From assembly GCA_021604805.1 (NCBI GenBank), contig BQJR01000003.1, positions 930,001 through 994,000 of the forward strand: a DNA stretch of 64,000 nt, in the 5' to 3' direction. The first letter of the stretch is position 1. Every line of letters starts with the position of its first letter. Shown here in pieces: positions 38,789 to 47,824 of this stretch. Origin of the DNA: Planctomycetota bacterium. GTDB lineage: Bacteria; Planctomycetota; B15-G4. The notes below the pieces were generated by a model. The model made no database searches and had not been told where the DNA came from. It worked only from the letters and a program-made list of their open reading frames with translations. The position numbers and the translations under genes are program-made.

Positions 38789-39337
38789 ATGTCGATCACT
38801 TTGCGCAGCGCCGCGCTCGCCTGCCTGCTGTCGCTCGCGGCCTGTTCGAGCGGCGGCGTGCACAGTTCCGTGGCCGACGCGCCCGACGCCCGCCCCACGC
38901 TCTCCGACTACAACCTCGACAGCGACGGTCTCGCGATCAAAGGCTACGACCCCGTGTCCTACTTCCCCGACTTCGGCGGCGAAGCGCGCAAGGGCTCGGC
39001 CGAGTTCAGCGCCACCCACCGCGGCGTGACGTACCGCTTCGTCAGCGAGAGTCACAAGCAGACCTTCCTCGAGAACCCGGCCGCCTTCGAGCCACGCTAC
39101 GGCGGCTGGTGCGCTTGGGCCATGGCCGACGGCAAGGGCGACAAGGTGCGCATCAACCCCAAGTCGTTCACCATCGAAGACGGCAAGCTCTACCTCTTCT
39201 ACGACAGCTTCCTCGCCGACACCCGCGAGATGTGGCTCGACGCCGGCGGCGCCGACGAACTCGCCCCGCCGTCGGACGAGAACTGGGAACGCCTCAGTGG
39301 TGAAGAACCCGACGGCGACGAGGACGACGACGGCTGA
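38789..39337 (+). CDS. YHS domain lipoprotein
   Basis: A 182-residue lipoprotein with signal LACLLSLAACSSGG (Cys near residue 19). The YHS domain begins DGLAIKGYDPVSYFPDF near residue 50 and continues FSATHRGVTYRFVSESHKQT and FLENPAAFEPRYGGWCAWAM. YHS domains bind metal ions, often copper, or act as metal sensors; the motif here keeps GYDPVSYF but the metal is unknown. The C-terminus is an acidic tail of Asp and Glu. GAGGAG lies 8 nt before the ATG. It is divergent from the molybdopterin oxidoreductase across the 13-bp repeats. Confidence 0.88.
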   Translation: MSITLRSAALACLLSLAACSSGGVHSSVADAPDARPTLSDYNLDSDGLAIKGYDPVSYFPDFGGEARKGSAEFSATHRGVTYRFVSESHKQTFLENPAAFEPRYGGWCAWAMADGKGDKVRINPKSFTIEDGKLYLFYDSFLADTREMWLDAGGADELAPPSDENWERLSGEEPDGDEDDDG

Positions 39338-39346
39338 CGCGGCGCT

Positions 39347-41263
39347 TCATCGCGATGGAATCCCCGCCGACAGGTCGACCTCGATCACGCGTTGTTCGCC
39401 CGGTTCGAGCCAGAGGCTCTCGCTGGACCAGTAGGTGATGTCGGCACCGGAGGTTTCGTCTTGCGGGTCGCCGGGGCGCGCGCTGCGTGAATGCAGGCGC
39501 AAGCGAAACGAGGTGTGCGGCTGCAGCGCGTCGATGCGCGCGCTCGCTCCGCGCTTCGGGATCTCCAAGCTGATGGTGTTGCCGTGCGCCACGCGATACG
39601 GGCGCGGCGTGCTGGGCGTCGCGTTGAAGCTGCGCGGACCCCAGCGTTGCATGCCCGGCTCGGTGTGCGGCAAGTCGGCGTCGGTGAACAACGGAGGCAC
39701 GCCGCTCACGTCCACGATCCACTTCGCGGGTGCTGCGGACGATGTGTCGCCGAGATCGTCGGAGTTGGCAGGCCACGTCACGTTCAAGGTCACGCTGCTG
39801 GCGTCGACGAGTTGCACGTCGATGACTTCACGCGGCGGCACCGCGGGCAGCTCCACGTAGGCGGTCTCGTAGTGGCTCGCGCCCACGAAGGCGAAGCCCA
39901 GCGGGGCGTCCTCGAGCGCGAACTCGATCACGCCGTCGGCGTCGGCATGCAGGTTCGCGCCCACCACCAAGCGCCGCATGAAGTCTTCGTTCCCGAGTTC
40001 TACGCGCACGCTCTCGACGCGTTCACCGCGCGCATTCAGCACGCGCAGACGCACGAACTCCGCCGGTGCGAGCACGAGCACGCCCGCGTCGACGTCGTGG
40101 CGCGGATCGTGACCGCTGCTTGAGAAGCGCGCGCTGCCCGCGGTCGGGTGCGTGGCGAACAGCTCGACACTGAACTGCGCGGGCGCGCAGAGTTCACTGT
40201 CGAGTTCGTCGCCGGTTGCCGGGTCGAGACAGCGGCCTTCGCCGTGATCCTCGATGACCTCGCTGAAGAAACCCTGCTCGTCGACTTGGCGACCGGGACT
40301 CCCCACGGCCGCGAACATGCGCAAGGTCGGATCGCCATAGGGGCCGGGTCGCTGCCATTTGAAGTCGTAGTCGAGCTGCACGTCGCTTGCGGGGGAACCG
40401 TCGGCGCGCACGATGCGACCGTGCACCACCGGCAAGCGACGCAGAGCGAGCAGCACGTCGTCGTGCGGCGGGCGCACGGGTTGCGGCGTGGACATCTCCA
40501 CGTCGAGCGCGTAGTCGTCGCTCGGTCCGTCGAGAGACAGCGCGACATCCGGCGCGAAGCCCGACACGAGGAAGTAACCGTATTCGTCGGTGAGCAAAGC
40601 GCCGGACTCGCGTGGCAAGCCGCCGTGCCCGCTCAGCGCGCGCACGCCGTCCACGCCCGCGGGCAGGTCGTTCGAGCGCGACACCTTGCTGAGTCGGATC
40701 GGAAAACGTCGGCCGGGCGGCGCGCCGTTCACGAGCACGCGCCCCGCGAGCACGGCGCCGGCGGGCAACACGATCTCGTGTTCGCCGCGCCCGACGTCGA
40801 GCGAGAGTCGACCGGGCGCGGGACTCAAACCGAGCACGTAGAGCTCGAGCGCTTGGTCGACGCCAGGTTGTTCCCAACGCCCGTCGACATCGAGCGCGCC
40901 TTGGGCGAGCAGTTGATCGCCGCGGCTGAGCACGACCACGCGTCCGCCACCCGCAGCGGGGCCGTGGGCGTGACGCACGCGCAACACGAGCGGGTCTGGC
41001 GTGGACAGCGCTGCGGGTTGCGCGCTGTCGGTGGTCGCGGCGCTCAGCTCGGGTGACGTCGCGCTGCTCGCGCTCGCGTCGCCGCGTGGAGGCAGCGTGC
41101 TCGCGACCTCCTGCGGTGCGCCGTCGACGCTCAGCGCGGTGACGTCGCCCGTGGGAGCCTCGTCGCGCAGCACGAACCAAGTTGCTGCGCCGATCAGCAG
41201 GACAGCGAACAGGCCGACGAGCGCGGCGCGGCCTGCCGTGGAGCGAGTCCGCGGAGCACTCAT
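39347..41263 (-). CDS. Array protein P1: anchored carboxypeptidase-regulatory-like protein
   Basis: A 638-residue protein with a single N-terminal membrane helix (residues about 13-31, AALVGLFAVLLIGAATWFV) and a large exported part. Residues about 90-310 hold two carboxypeptidase-regulatory-like beta modules, with RVRHAHGPAAGGGRVVV, LAGRVLVNGAPPGRRFPI and RPPHDDVLLALRRLPVVHGR. The usual HDLGDL motif of the array is degraded to HDVDAG. The C-terminus is the cap LWLEPGEQRVIEVDLS. A Cys pair in GRCLDPATGDELDSELC is shared only with P2. Its ATG overlaps the P2 stop as ATGA, so it is coupled to P2. No catalytic motif is visible and the function is unknown. Confidence 0.85.
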   Translation of the reverse strand: MSAPRTRSTAGRAALVGLFAVLLIGAATWFVLRDEAPTGDVTALSVDGAPQEVASTLPPRGDASASSATSPELSAATTDSAQPAALSTPDPLVLRVRHAHGPAAGGGRVVVLSRGDQLLAQGALDVDGRWEQPGVDQALELYVLGLSPAPGRLSLDVGRGEHEIVLPAGAVLAGRVLVNGAPPGRRFPIRLSKVSRSNDLPAGVDGVRALSGHGGLPRESGALLTDEYGYFLVSGFAPDVALSLDGPSDDYALDVEMSTPQPVRPPHDDVLLALRRLPVVHGRIVRADGSPASDVQLDYDFKWQRPGPYGDPTLRMFAAVGSPGRQVDEQGFFSEVIEDHGEGRCLDPATGDELDSELCAPAQFSVELFATHPTAGSARFSSSGHDPRHDVDAGVLVLAPAEFVRLRVLNARGERVESVRVELGNEDFMRRLVVGANLHADADGVIEFALEDAPLGFAFVGASHYETAYVELPAVPPREVIDVQLVDASSVTLNVTWPANSDDLGDTSSAAPAKWIVDVSGVPPLFTDADLPHTEPGMQRWGPRSFNATPSTPRPYRVAHGNTISLEIPKRGASARIDALQPHTSFRLRLHSRSARPGDPQDETSGADITYWSSESLWLEPGEQRVIEVDLSAGIPSR

Positions 41264-43167
41264 CCGTCATCTCCAGGTGGATCGCCTTCATACATGCGGA
41301 GATCGACATCGATCACACGATGCTCGCCGCGCTCGAGCCAGAGTTCCTCGCTCTCCCAGAAGCTGATGTCGGGCGGCGGCTCGCCTTCGCTCTTCGCGTT
41401 GGGGTGGCGCGAGTGCAGGCGCAGGTGCAGCGCGGCGTTGGGTTGCAGGCCGTCGAGCAGCACGGAGTCCGCCGCTGACTTGATCTCGTAGGCGACGGGT
41501 TCGCCGTGCGTTGGGCCGTCGGCGCTGACTGCACGCTGGAAGCTACCGGCACCCGACTTCGCCGTGTTCCCCTTCTTCACGACAGGTGTGCGACGCCCGC
41601 GGTCGCGCAACACCGGTGCCGTGCCGCTTAGTTCCACGTACCACACTCCGATATCTTCGTCGCCCCACGACGACGGCCAGGCCACGTTGAGCGTGAGCAT
41701 CGTGGCGGGAGTGAGCGTCACGTCGATCGGCGCGCTCTGCGGGACAGCGGGCAACTCCACGCGCTGCGATTCGTGGCGCTCGGCGCTGACCGTCACGAAG
41801 CCCAGGTCGGCGTCTTCGGCGAGGAAGCTCGCCATGCCCTCGGCGTCGCTGCGCAAGGTAGCACTCGCCATCCAGGCGCGAGGCGCGTCCTGGGCCTCCA
41901 GTTCGAAGCTCGCACCCTCGATCGGAACGCGCTGCGCATCCAGCACGCGCAGCCGGTGCGCGAGGTTGCGCACCATCCAGAGGTCGCCGAAGTCGACGTC
42001 TTGATCGAAGCGACGGATGCGGCGCTCGTCCTCCACCGACTCGCCGCTCGGGTGCGTGGCGAGCACGCTCACGACCAACTCGAGCGGGCCGCAGGCTTCG
42101 TCGTCGTCGAGAATGGACTCGGTTGCGCTGTCGTAACAGCGGGTGCGGCCTTCGAACTCGCCGAGTGGCAGCTCGAACTCACCGCGCTCGTTGATCAACT
42201 GGCCCGCGCTGCTGTTGATCGTCGCCATGACCGAGAGGGAGCTTCCGGGAGGCACGGCGCGAGTGAAGTGCTTGCTGAGTTTGAGCACGGCGTCGGAGGC
42301 GGGGCTGCCGTCCGAGCGCAACACGCGGCCGCGCACCACGGGCATGCGGCGCAGCGCCAACACGTAGCCGTCGTAGGGCACGGGCACCGACTTGGGGGAA
42401 CTCGCCTCCTCGACGCGCAGATAGGGTTCGCCCGGTCCGCCGACGCGCACTTCGCCTTCTGCCGAGAAACCCGAGACGCGAAAGCTGCCGTCCGCCTCGG
42501 CGTACGTCGTTCCGCCGCTCACGAAAGCTTCGCCGTCGGGAGTGATCCGCCGCAGGCCGACGCCGTTGTCGGGTAAGTCGGAGAGGCGTACGACATCGCG
42601 CACGCTCACTGCGAAGCGCTTGCCCGGCGGCGCGCCGTCCACCGTGACGTAGCCGGACAAGCTGGCGCCGTCGGGCAACACGAGTTCGTGCGTGCCGCGA
42701 CCGATGTCGAGCGAGAGGCGCCCGAAGTCAGCCGAGGCGCCCACGATGTAGATCTCGACGGCGCGGTCGAGGCCCGGGTGGACCCAACGCCCGTCGCCAT
42801 CGAGTTCACCGTGCGCGAGTTGGCGGTCGAGCGTGTCGTAGACGACCGCGATCGCGCGAGCAGCCGGCGCGCCTTGCGCGTGTCGCACCGTGAGCACGAG
42901 CGACTCGGCGCCGAGCGCGACGATCGGTTCCGCGAGCGCGGCCGGCGCGTCGCGTGTGACCGGCTCGGGCAACGCAGCGACGGCGCGCTCGATCGCGGCC
43001 GGCAACTCAGGCGCGACGTCGAGCTCGACGGCCGGCGTGTCGAGCGCCGCTGGTTCGACGCGCGCGGCGTCGTCGCTCACCCACCACAGCGCGCCAGCGA
43101 CGGCGACCGCCGCGAGCAACACCACCGTCCAGCCCGCGCCTGAGCGCGACCTTTGCTTCCTGCTCAT
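41260..43167 (-). CDS. Array protein P2: anchored carboxypeptidase-regulatory-like protein
   Basis: A 635-residue protein with a basic N-terminus and one helix (VVLLAAVAVAGALWWV, residues about 14-30). Array landmarks in order: VRHAQGAPAARAIAV, RGTHELVLPDGASLSGYVTV, LALRRMPVVRGRVLRSDGSP, RFDQDVDFGDLWMV, and the cap LWLERGEHRVIDVDLR. The Cys pair in TRCYDSATESILDDDEAC matches P1 and marks the two as a pair. The in-frame GTG at 43170 immediately precedes the ATG 43167; the ATG is preferred, with GGGGAAG upstream. A TAGACT hexamer at 43195-43200 is a possible -10. Function unknown. Confidence 0.85.
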   Translation of the reverse strand: MSRKQRSRSGAGWTVVLLAAVAVAGALWWVSDDAARVEPAALDTPAVELDVAPELPAAIERAVAALPEPVTRDAPAALAEPIVALGAESLVLTVRHAQGAPAARAIAVVYDTLDRQLAHGELDGDGRWVHPGLDRAVEIYIVGASADFGRLSLDIGRGTHELVLPDGASLSGYVTVDGAPPGKRFAVSVRDVVRLSDLPDNGVGLRRITPDGEAFVSGGTTYAEADGSFRVSGFSAEGEVRVGGPGEPYLRVEEASSPKSVPVPYDGYVLALRRMPVVRGRVLRSDGSPASDAVLKLSKHFTRAVPPGSSLSVMATINSSAGQLINERGEFELPLGEFEGRTRCYDSATESILDDDEACGPLELVVSVLATHPSGESVEDERRIRRFDQDVDFGDLWMVRNLAHRLRVLDAQRVPIEGASFELEAQDAPRAWMASATLRSDAEGMASFLAEDADLGFVTVSAERHESQRVELPAVPQSAPIDVTLTPATMLTLNVAWPSSWGDEDIGVWYVELSGTAPVLRDRGRRTPVVKKGNTAKSGAGSFQRAVSADGPTHGEPVAYEIKSAADSVLLDGLQPNAALHLRLHSRHPNAKSEGEPPPDISFWESEELWLERGEHRVIDVDLRMYEGDPPGDDG

Positions 43168-43227
43168 CACTTCCCCAACGATTGCAGAGCGGCGAGTCTA
43201 CCGCGTGGCCCGGAGTGCGAGCCCTGG

Positions 43228-45102
43228 CTAGCGCGGATGCACTTGCGAGGTAACGTCCACATCGATCACGCGGCGCTCGCCGGGTTCGAGCCAGGCATCG
43301 GCGGCGAAGGCGGGCACGTCGTCGCGCAACTCGAAGTTCTCGGGACAGGCGAGCAGCTCGATCTCGACGTGGATCGGGTGGTGCGCGCGCAGTGCGTCGT
43401 AGAGCAGCTCGCCGTGCGTGAAGGTGTCGTGATGCACGCGGCGCTGCTGCTCGTCGGCACTCGAGCCGATGCTCTGCGAGCCTGAGGGTCGCGGACGTCC
43501 GCGTGCTGGTCCCACTCGTGTCACGCCGTCTGCGAACGCGGGGTGCAGCGCATCTTGGAAGGGCGTGTCGTCGGCCACGATGCTGGAGCGGAACAACCAA
43601 CCCGAGTCGCCGTCGAGTTCGTCGTCCCAGGGGCCGCGCAAGGCGATCTCGAGTCCGGCGGCGCGTGGCAACTCCACGACAACAGGTTGCTCCGCAGCGC
43701 CCCAGGGCGTCACGCGCACGCTCTCGAAACCCAGCGCCAAGATGGTCACCGGACCGAAGTGTTCGACGCTGCGTTCCACAGTGACTTCGCCTTGCTCGTC
43801 GACCTCGTGCCGACTGTCACCGAAACCCGGCGCTTCGAGTGTCACGACGGCGCCGCCCACCGCTGCTCCCGTGACGTCGACCACGCGCAGGGTGACGCGA
43901 TCGGCGTCGTCGATCACGAAGTCGGCGAGCGTGGTGTCGTGCTCGATGTCGACATCCTCGAGCGCGCGCGAAACGCCGCCGTGCGGGCAGCTCGCACGCA
44001 CCGTGACTTCGTGATGCCCGGCAGGCTGCTCGCGGCGTTCTTCGGCGGTGCGGATCATGCCGAGCAAGTTGCCGATCGGGAGCTCGAAGCTGCCGTCGTG
44101 CTGCACAGAGGTCGCGTGGATCTCGTGGCCGACTGCAGCCTGGTGCAGGCCGGCCATCCCGAACGCCCCCCACTCGGGCGAATCAGGTTCGGGCTCCTGG
44201 GTGCGATTCGACAGCATCGTCACGTGCAGCGCGGCCTGTGCGGCCGGCGTGCCGTCTCGATGCACGACGCGCCCGAACAAACTCGCAGGCCGCGCGATGT
44301 TCAGCAGCACCTCGTGTTGCGGCGCGCGCATCGGTTGCTCCGACGAGCGCTCAGCAACGCGCAGGAACGGTCGCGGCACGTGCACCCAAACGTGCTCATC
44401 GAGCGGCACACCTGAGAAGTGGAACGCACCCGCAGAATCCGTGAGCTGACTCCCGGCAAGCGCTGGCAGCACGAGTCCCGCGCTCTGCGCTTCCGGGAAA
44501 CCTTGCGCGTGCAAACGCAGGTGCTCGTCTAGCCCGAGCGACAAGGCAACGGGAAAGGGGGCGCCCGGCGGCGCGCCGTCGATGAGCACGCGTCCTGCGA
44601 TCACCGCTCCCTCTGGCAGAGTCAGTTCGTGCGCGCCGCTTGCTGACGCGAGTTCGAAGTGCGCGGGCAAGGCCGTGGCGCCGACAACCACGAGTTTTGC
44701 GGGCGCGTCCGAGCCAGGTGCGTCGAAAGTGCCGAGATCATCGAGCGTGCCGGTGGCGAACCACGCGGAGTTGTTGTCGAAACGCAGCGCTACGCGCGCG
44801 CCGCGTGCGGGCTCGCCGCCAGCGTGGCGCACGTGCAGCACGAGTCGCGCGGGCGAGCCGTCGGTTGCGGGTTGGGCAGCAAGCGCGCGACCTTCGAGCG
44901 GCGTGCTGTGACCGGAAAGCTGGGCTGCGGGGATCTGTGCGGGCTGCGCGTCGCGGGAAGTGGCGAGCCCCGCGCCGATCGGAAGCATCGCGCGCGGCCG
45001 ATCACTGGCGCGCTGGTTGCTCCACAGGAACCACTGGCCCACAGCGATGAGCGCGACGCCGAAGACGATCCAGAGCAAGACCCTTCGTTGGCGCGCGTGC
45101 AT
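43228..45102 (-). CDS. Array protein P3: anchored carboxypeptidase-regulatory-like protein
   Basis: A 624-residue protein starting MHARQRRVLLWIVFGVALIA, a positively charged end followed by one membrane helix. The modules contain VRHAGGEPARGARVALRF near residue 95, HELTLPEGAVIAGRVLIDGA near 165, and SLFGRVVHRDGTPAAQAALH near 290. The HDLGDL position reads HDTTLADFVI. The region around residue 440 has VTILALGFESVRVTPW, and the cap reads AWLEPGERRVIDVDVT. GGGGACGAAG precedes the ATG. TAGACT at 45130-45135 lies 28 nt upstream. Its nearest relative in the window is P4. Function unknown. Confidence 0.85.
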   Translation of the reverse strand: MHARQRRVLLWIVFGVALIAVGQWFLWSNQRASDRPRAMLPIGAGLATSRDAQPAQIPAAQLSGHSTPLEGRALAAQPATDGSPARLVLHVRHAGGEPARGARVALRFDNNSAWFATGTLDDLGTFDAPGSDAPAKLVVVGATALPAHFELASASGAHELTLPEGAVIAGRVLIDGAPPGAPFPVALSLGLDEHLRLHAQGFPEAQSAGLVLPALAGSQLTDSAGAFHFSGVPLDEHVWVHVPRPFLRVAERSSEQPMRAPQHEVLLNIARPASLFGRVVHRDGTPAAQAALHVTMLSNRTQEPEPDSPEWGAFGMAGLHQAAVGHEIHATSVQHDGSFELPIGNLLGMIRTAEERREQPAGHHEVTVRASCPHGGVSRALEDVDIEHDTTLADFVIDDADRVTLRVVDVTGAAVGGAVVTLEAPGFGDSRHEVDEQGEVTVERSVEHFGPVTILALGFESVRVTPWGAAEQPVVVELPRAAGLEIALRGPWDDELDGDSGWLFRSSIVADDTPFQDALHPAFADGVTRVGPARGRPRPSGSQSIGSSADEQQRRVHHDTFTHGELLYDALRAHHPIHVEIELLACPENFELRDDVPAFAADAWLEPGERRVIDVDVTSQVHPR

Positions 45103-45167
45103 CTTCGTCCCCTCTGGTCTGAGTGCGCGAGTCTAGCGTGCTGTGACCCCAGCTCCGCCTGAGTGGA

Positions 45168-47084
45168 TCACTTCACCGCCGGCGCCAAGCTCGCGATGTC
45201 GCGCAGGTCGACGGTCAGTTCGCGCTGTTCGCCGACTTCGAGCCAGACTTCTTGTTCCCAGACCCAGGCGCCTTGCTCCAGACCGGCCGACTCGGGCGCG
45301 CGCAACAGACGCGCGTAGGCGGTGATCGGGTGGTGCGTGCGCAGCGCTTCGAAGCGCAGGCTGTCAGCGCGCGTGGCCCGGCCGACGAGGATGTCGCCGT
45401 TCTCCCAGGACATGGTGGTCCCACCGTTGGCCTCTCCGTCGCGCGCGCGGAGCGGATCGGAGTCCTCGCGCTGCTCCAGACCGTCCACCGGCGGATGCGA
45501 CGCATCTTGGAACGGTGAGCCACTGGAGAACACAGCTCCCGAGATCAACCACTCGTCTCGCGGCTCGCCGTCTGCCCAGGGGCCCAGGAAGTTCAGCGTG
45601 AGCGAGTTGGCGGCGCGCAACACGACGCGTTCCTCGCTCGCGTCGCTCACGAGCAAGGGTGCGAAGCGCACGCTCTCGAAGCCGGGCGCCACCACGGTCA
45701 CCACGCCGAGGGCGCCGCTGGGCAGGCGGAACTCGACGCGGCCTTCGGCGTCGGCGTCGGCGTCGAACACGGGCGCGAAGCCTTCGCGCACTTCAGCTCG
45801 CACGCGCGCGCCGACGATCGCGCGATCTTCCGTGTCGACGATGTGCAGGCGTGCGAGCGCTGGCGCGTGCAGCTCGACGTCGCCCACGTTGTGATCGCGC
45901 GTGAGATCCAGCTCGTCGAACTCGAGCGAGGCCACACCGTGCTGGGACTCGAAGTCGAGCAGGACCGAGAAGGACAGGCGTTCCACGTCGAGTTCGCCGC
46001 GCTCCACGCTCGGCAGCGAACCCTGAGCCGTGAGCAGGTCACCGAGCGCGACGAAGAAGCGCGCTTCGCTGTCGAGTGCGAGGTCGGAGTAGGTGCCGCT
46101 CGCGCTGCTCGGCCCGACACTCTTTGGGCCCCCGCTCGACGGGCGCGGATTACCGTGCTGCCAACCCGGTTGCGACGCCACCTTCGTGACCGCGCGCAAG
46201 CTCGCTTCGGTTGCGGCCGTGCCGTCGCTGTGAATCACACGCCCGAACAAGTACTTCGGCGCCTGCAGTGAGATCACGACATCATCGTGCGGCGCGCGCA
46301 CGGGCAGCGGCGTGGAGTCGCGCTCCACCAAGCGGTGCAGTCGCGGCCACTTGAAGTTCAGCTCTTCGTCGGCGGGCAAGCCGGAGATGAGGAACGAGCC
46401 GTCGGCCTCGGTGAACACGCCGCTGCCGTAGACCGTCTCCACGAAGCCGGGCCGCGCGAAACGTGGGAAGCGCACCTCGCCATCCAACTTCAGGGAGGGA
46501 TGACGGTAGCCGCTCAGGCCGATCGGGAAGGGCTCGCCGGGCGGCGCGCCGTCGATCAACACGCGGCCTGCGATCACGGCGCCTTCGGGCAGCGTGAGCG
46601 TGTGCTCGCCGCGCGCGACGTCGAGACGGAAGCGTTCGGGCGCGCGCGTGGCACCGACGATCACGACGTCGATCGGGTCGTCGAAAGCGCGCGACGCGAA
46701 GCGACCGGCGTCGTCGAGCCAACCGGCGGCGAGCCAGGGCGAGTCGACGTCGCGCTGCAAACCGACGCGCGCGCCGCGAGCGGGTGCGCCGTGCGCATGC
46801 TGCACGAGCAACGCGAGCGTGTCGGCAGAAGCATTGCTCGGTGCGCTCGGCGTTGTGTTGCCCGCGAGCGGTTCGGCCTGCAGCGCTAGCGTTTCCGAAT
46901 CAGGAGACACCGACACAGCAACCACCGGCACGTCGAGCTCCGGCACCTCAGCGGGCGCGCGCACGACCTGCGGCGCGCCTTCTGAACGCGCGTCGCTCGC
47001 TTGCAACCACCACACGCCGAGCGCGACGCCGACGAGCAGCAGCACCAGCCCCCACCGGAACGCGTTCATCTTCGTGATCCCCAT
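45168..47084 (-). CDS. Array protein P4: anchored carboxypeptidase-regulatory-like protein
   Basis: A 638-residue protein with one N-terminal helix (WGLVLLLVGVALGVWWL). Landmarks: VQHAHGAPARGARVGLQR near residue 90, HTLTLPEGAVIAGRVLIDGA near 155, PHDDVVISLQAPKYLFGRVI near 265 and RDHNVGDVEL near 395. VVAPGFESVRFAPLLV follows near 470. The cap is VWLEVGEQRELTVDLR. The start is ATG 47084, with a second ATG five codons in that would keep the helix. TAGACT at 47102-47107 lies 17 nt upstream. It shares the FGRV-DGT module junction with P3. It is divergent from the plus-strand gene at 47186. Function unknown. Confidence 0.85.
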   Translation of the reverse strand: MGITKMNAFRWGLVLLLVGVALGVWWLQASDARSEGAPQVVRAPAEVPELDVPVVAVSVSPDSETLALQAEPLAGNTTPSAPSNASADTLALLVQHAHGAPARGARVGLQRDVDSPWLAAGWLDDAGRFASRAFDDPIDVVIVGATRAPERFRLDVARGEHTLTLPEGAVIAGRVLIDGAPPGEPFPIGLSGYRHPSLKLDGEVRFPRFARPGFVETVYGSGVFTEADGSFLISGLPADEELNFKWPRLHRLVERDSTPLPVRAPHDDVVISLQAPKYLFGRVIHSDGTAATEASLRAVTKVASQPGWQHGNPRPSSGGPKSVGPSSASGTYSDLALDSEARFFVALGDLLTAQGSLPSVERGELDVERLSFSVLLDFESQHGVASLEFDELDLTRDHNVGDVELHAPALARLHIVDTEDRAIVGARVRAEVREGFAPVFDADADAEGRVEFRLPSGALGVVTVVAPGFESVRFAPLLVSDASEERVVLRAANSLTLNFLGPWADGEPRDEWLISGAVFSSGSPFQDASHPPVDGLEQREDSDPLRARDGEANGGTTMSWENGDILVGRATRADSLRFEALRTHHPITAYARLLRAPESAGLEQGAWVWEQEVWLEVGEQRELTVDLRDIASLAPAVK

Positions 47085-47185
47085 TCGATCGTGGACGTGC
47101 GAGTCTAGCGCAAGCGTGCCGAAAGGTGTTGCGGCGCGCTCGATCCGACGCCCGCGAGACCGCCGCCCGTCCCACGAGTTCCGCC

Positions 47186-47821
47186 ATGAACGACACGCAC
47201 CTCTTGCGCCTCACGCTCATCGCCGCGCTGCTCGCCGCGGGACTCGGGTTGTTCTCACTGTTCATGAACACGGAACGCGCCACGATCGACGCGTCGCCCG
47301 CGCGCACCGACAGCGCGTTGCGCGGCGAGGTCGACCGCCTGCGCACCTTGCTCGACGAGCTGCGCAGCGTGGCGCGTCGACCGGAAGTCGCTGGCGATCC
47401 CAACAAACCCGCGCCGCTCACGACCACCGACGGCGTGGATCTCGCGCTCAGCGAACGCATCGACACCATCGAGCAACAACTCATGTCGCTGCAAGCCACG
47501 CTCGACGACGTGCTCGCGCAACTCGAGACCAGCTTCCTGACCCCGCTGCAGCTCGACGAAGAAGTGCCGATGGACACGGCCGCGCTCTTCGACCTCGCGC
47601 AACGCCTCAACTTCGAAGAAGAGATCGGCGGCCGCGAACATTTCCTCTGGCGCCCGCACGACTGGCTCAACCGCTACGGCACGCCCACCTCCTGGGATCA
47701 CAACGGCGACACTTGGTGGTGGCAATACGAGTTGCCCGCCACCGGCAACCCCACCGACATCACGCAAGTGGTGGTCGTGTTCAGCGGCGGGTTGACGACG
47801 CGGGTGTCGGTGGAGCGGTGA
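47186..47821 (+). CDS. Membrane-anchored coiled-coil protein inside the P array
   Basis: A 211-residue protein, the only plus-strand gene within 39347-56957. Residues 6-28 (LLRLTLIAALLAAGLGLFSL) form a membrane helix or uncleaved signal, residues about 45-65 and 85-125 are predicted coiled coil (LSERIDTIEQQLMSLQATLD), and residues about 155-211 are a small domain with DWLNRYGTPTSWDHNGDTWW and a final VVVVFSGGLTTRVSVE. That last pattern loosely recalls SmpA/OmlA-type lipoprotein domains, but the family is not recognised. The ATG 47186 follows several in-frame codons without a better start. It is divergent from P4 and convergent with P5, whose stop is 4 nt away. Confidence 0.72.
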   Translation: MNDTHLLRLTLIAALLAAGLGLFSLFMNTERATIDASPARTDSALRGEVDRLRTLLDELRSVARRPEVAGDPNKPAPLTTTDGVDLALSERIDTIEQQLMSLQATLDDVLAQLETSFLTPLQLDEEVPMDTAALFDLAQRLNFEEEIGGREHFLWRPHDWLNRYGTPTSWDHNGDTWWWQYELPATGNPTDITQVVVVFSGGLTTRVSVER

Positions 47822-47824
47822 GTG

